From: Pseudomonadales bacterium
Lineage (GTDB): Bacteria > Pseudomonadota > Gammaproteobacteria > Pseudomonadales > DC-out160
Length of the DNA stretch: 7,650 nt
Direction of reading: 5' to 3'
NCBI GenBank assembly: GCA_016765265.1
Contig: JAESQG010000116.1
Coordinates: 1 to 7,650, forward strand
Below, in pieces: positions 5,614 to 7,650 of this stretch (position 1 is its first letter; each line of letters starts with the position of its first letter). The notes under the pieces were generated by a model. That model made no database searches and was not told the origin of the DNA. It saw only the letters and a list, made by a program, of their open reading frames with translations. The translations under genes and the position numbers were made by a program.

Positions 5614-5658
5614 ATGAAACTTACGTTAACAACAGAACACCACAATCACAAAAAGTAA
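5614..5658 (+). pseudogene. 14-codon reading frame with His residues, possible remnant of a metal gene
   Basis: ATG at 5614 opens the frame MKLTLTTEHHNHKK and stops at TAA 5656-5658. It starts only four bases after the candidate -10 box, so it would be nearly leaderless, and I see no ribosome binding site. The HHNH cluster recalls the His-rich N-termini of metal transporters, but the frame is too short to assign. The nearest reading is a leftover 5' end of a deleted gene; coding by chance is at least as likely. The rest of 5514-5711, between the convergent operons, shows no clear terminator and no other gene. Confidence 0.2.
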
Positions 5659-5711
5659 TTTAGTCAAACTTCTAATGGAGAATACAACTGAATAAGAAAT
5701 GAGTTACAGCT

Positions 5712-6158
5712 TCAAGTCTTTTTTTGATTTTTATACTTTCCCCAAAAGATCTCTGGCAGCACACATACCAGTGGAGAAACAATCAGTAATAGGAGACCAA
5801 ATTCATTAATGGATAGTACTTGTGTCCACTGCGATCCAACTACTAGCGCCGATACAGCTGCAAGGAGAAAATACGGACCACTAAAAAAACAATGCACACG
5901 CCCACACTGCCTGGCATTTCTTAAACAGGCAAGTCCCATCCATCCCAAAGCGCCCATCCAAATCGTACCTGTTAACAAGGGCGATGGTTTCATCAACCAG
6001 GTGATAGCCATGAGTAATGTGGGCAATCCCCAGAATAATAAGAATTGGGCCTTATTATCTACTCTGTCGTTGATGTTTGATTGACATTTTTCTGGCATTG
6101 AAAACTCTGTTATTAAGGTGATCAGCTCAGTTCTGATAGTTGTAATTCCGATGAACAC
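5712..6158 (-). CDS. Small membrane protein with CGRVHC motif, downstream of merA
   Basis: I do not recognise a named family. The frame starts at GTG 6158 (148 residues), but the likelier start is the internal ATG at 6098, giving MPEKCQSNIND and 128 residues; neither has a strong ribosome binding site. From that ATG there are about four hydrophobic segments (20-36, 40-59, 72-90 and 99-118). The notable element is the loop and edge after the second: ACLRNARQCGRVHC, then FFSGPYFLL, with Cys58, Cys65, His69 and Cys70. Closely set Cys and His at a membrane face suit a transition-metal site. It lies 15 bases (GTG) or 75 bases (ATG) after the merA stop on the same strand and is probably co-transcribed with it. 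It could be an accessory Hg(II) permease alongside the MerT-like protein; it is not an obvious MerC, MerF or MerE. The function is inferred from position. Confidence 0.72.
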   Translation of the reverse strand: MFIGITTIRTELITLITEFSMPEKCQSNINDRVDNKAQFLLFWGLPTLLMAITWLMKPSPLLTGTIWMGALGWMGLACLRNARQCGRVHCFFSGPYFLLAAVSALVVGSQWTQVLSINEFGLLLLIVSPLVCVLPEIFWGKYKNQKKT

Positions 6159-6173
6159 AAGTAAGCTTGGCGT

Positions 6174-7622
6174 TCACCCCGCACAGCAGGAAAGCTCTTT
6201 GACATCCTTATTGAAGGTCTGGGCGCATAGCTTCAGGCCTTCGACCATAGTCAGGTAAGGAAACAGTTGATCTGCCAGGTCGTTGACAGTCATCCTATTT
6301 CGGATGGCCAATGCCACGCTTTGAATGAGTTCACCACCTTCGTGTGCCAGGATCTGCGAACCAATTAAGCGCCCAGTTGCCTTCTCGACAACCAGTTTGA
6401 TAAACCCATCGGTTTCAAAATTAGCCAGTGCACGGGGTACGTTCTCCATCTCAAGCACGCGGCTATCGGTTTCGATCTTTTGTTCTTTAGCTTGCGCTTC
6501 GGATAGTCCCACGGTGGCAACCTGGGGGTCAGTAAAGATCACCGCTGGCATGGTGGACAGATCCAGTTTGGCGTCTCCGCCCGTCATATTGATCCCGGCA
6601 CGACTCCCGGCTGCTGCCGCAACATAGACATACTGAGGCATATTAGAGCAATCGCCGGTGGCATATATATTGGGTATGTTGGTTTCCATACGATCATTGA
6701 TGATGATCTCACCGTCTTTTGCGGTTTCGATACCAACTTCATCCAGATTCAGTCGGGCAGTATTGGCATGGCGTCCAGTGCTGATCAACAGACGGTCACC
6801 GGTCACAGTGCCCTCATTGGTCTCCAACGTGAAGAGCTGCTCATCGTGTGACACTCTTGTTGCTTGAGTATGGCTTAGGAGTCGAATCCCTTCTTTTTCA
6901 AAGCATTCTGCTAGATTTTCGCCTAGCAACGGATCTTCCCTATAGAGTAAAGTGTGGCGCGCCAAAACTGTCACCTCACTACCCAATCGGCGATAGGCTT
7001 GGGCAATTTCTAACGCGACGACAGACGAGCCGATCACGATGAGATGTTGCGGTAGTTCCTTGCAAAACAGCGCTTCTGTGGATGTCCAGAAAGGAGTATC
7101 CGCAAGACCTTCTATTGATGGAATCGTCGGCGTTGAACCCGTGGCAATCAGGATCTTATCGGCTTGGACGTCGTGTTCCGAGCCATCGTCCTTACTGACG
7201 GTTAAAAGATTTATATCTTTAAATCGCGCATACCCCTTCACCAGATTCAATGCCGGGTTGGAATCGAGAATATTTTGGTATTTGGCCGCTCGTAGTTCTT
7301 CAACCCGTGCAATTTGCTGTTCGGCCAACAAAGCACGGCTTAATTCGGGTGTATGATTTTCCAGACCCTCAAAAGGATTCTGGCGTTGTTGCTCGGCGAG
7401 TTGAGCCGCCCTGATTAGTATTTTGGATGGCACACAACCGACATTGACGCAACAGCCACCGATGACATCAGCGCCTTCGATGATAGTGACTTTGGCCCCA
7501 CCTTCTGCCGCTTTAATTGCACAGGCAAAAGCACCAGAACCACTGCCAATAATGGCGACATGTTGTGGTTCGTTATCGTTGTTGCAGCAGGATGAGGGTT
7601 CATTATTTTCTTGATTAGTCAT
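6174..7622 (-). CDS. merA: Mercuric reductase MerA, short form without the N-terminal HMA domain
   Basis: Flavoprotein of 482 residues that reduces Hg(II) to volatile Hg(0) with NADPH in the cytoplasm. Seen: FAD-binding GSGSGAFACAIKAAE (27-40); the redox-active disulfide Cys58 and Cys63 in CVNVGCVPSK, with an extra Cys57 where Tn501 MerA has Thr; the NADPH-binding VIGSSVVALEIAQAYRRLG; LLYREDP, matching the active-site tyrosine region; ATGDCSNMPQYVYVAAAAG, the second FAD contact; FPYLTMVEGLKL with the second tyrosine; and the C-terminal vicinal pair Cys479-Cys480 (SCCAG) that hands Hg(II) to the active site of the partner subunit. Tn501 MerA is about 561 residues long; the missing part is NmerA, in whose place stands a short tail with Cys12-Cys13. 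GGGGA 6 bases before ATG supports the start. The promoter lies beyond the right edge. Identity is near certain. Confidence 0.98.
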   Translation of the reverse strand: MTNQENNEPSSCCNNDNEPQHVAIIGSGSGAFACAIKAAEGGAKVTIIEGADVIGGCCVNVGCVPSKILIRAAQLAEQQRQNPFEGLENHTPELSRALLAEQQIARVEELRAAKYQNILDSNPALNLVKGYARFKDINLLTVSKDDGSEHDVQADKILIATGSTPTIPSIEGLADTPFWTSTEALFCKELPQHLIVIGSSVVALEIAQAYRRLGSEVTVLARHTLLYREDPLLGENLAECFEKEGIRLLSHTQATRVSHDEQLFTLETNEGTVTGDRLLISTGRHANTARLNLDEVGIETAKDGEIIINDRMETNIPNIYATGDCSNMPQYVYVAAAAGSRAGINMTGGDAKLDLSTMPAVIFTDPQVATVGLSEAQAKEQKIETDSRVLEMENVPRALANFETDGFIKLVVEKATGRLIGSQILAHEGGELIQSVALAIRNRMTVNDLADQLFPYLTMVEGLKLCAQTFNKDVKELSCCAG

Positions 7623-7628
7623 TTTCTA

Positions 7629-7633
7629 TCCCC
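7629..7633 (-). promoter_or_regulatory. Ribosome binding site of merA
   Basis: Minus-strand GGGGA lies 6 bases before ATG 7622 and fixes the start. That leaves the short Cys12-Cys13 N-terminus rather than an NmerA domain. Only 28 bases of upstream sequence are visible, with no promoter or operator in them. Confidence 0.7.
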
Positions 7634-7650
7634 ATAATTTTAATTTTGTA

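Noticed and set aside
5809..6084. Plus-strand 91-codon frame with several Cys and His
   Set aside because: It is antisense to the CGRVHC membrane protein, whose hydrophobic pattern and place after merA are far better supported.

Overview
The window looks like part of a metal-resistance island from a Gram-negative bacterium, most likely a marine-type gammaproteobacterium. That placement rests on the outer-membrane and periplasmic proteins, the moderate GC content and the MerA type; it is inference, not an identification. No tRNA, rRNA, CRISPR array, integrase or intact insertion sequence was seen.

Left part (1-1610, minus strand). A TolC/CusC-type outer-membrane factor runs off the left edge. 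A small cysteine-rich exported protein lies directly upstream of it. This is the usual head of a CusCBA-like heavy-metal efflux operon, whose adaptor and pump would lie beyond position 1. The TolC-like protein seems to have lost most of its first periplasmic helical hairpin in frame. Upstream of the pair is a tandem CTAGACC heptamer array with an inverted copy (1624-1674).

Middle (about 1684-2290) holds about 600 bases of AT-rich DNA with no gene I can support. It ends in a clear MerR-family promoter: TTGACC, a 19-bp spacer and TAGGGT, with the dyad TGGAGT-TG-ACTCCA.

Centre (2360-5513, plus strand). Six tightly packed genes follow that promoter: a periplasmic HMA-like protein with a CSFC site, an outer-membrane beta-barrel protein, a MerT-like inner-membrane protein, a second HMA/MerP-like protein with a CAFC site, a small CSRC thioredoxin-fold protein, and a MerR-family regulator. 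The regulator is the last gene of its own operon and lacks the usual dimer-helix cysteine. Together they look like an envelope-spanning mercury (or thiophilic metal) capture and uptake module, unusual in having its own outer-membrane protein.

Right part (5712-7622, minus strand). Mercuric reductase MerA, without an NmerA domain, is followed by a small membrane protein with a CGRVHC motif. MerA would reduce in the cytoplasm the Hg(II) delivered by the MerT/MerP-like proteins of the convergent operon. Between the two convergent operons (5514-5711) lies a second MerR-like promoter candidate in front of a 14-residue His-containing reading frame, possibly the scar of a lost gene.
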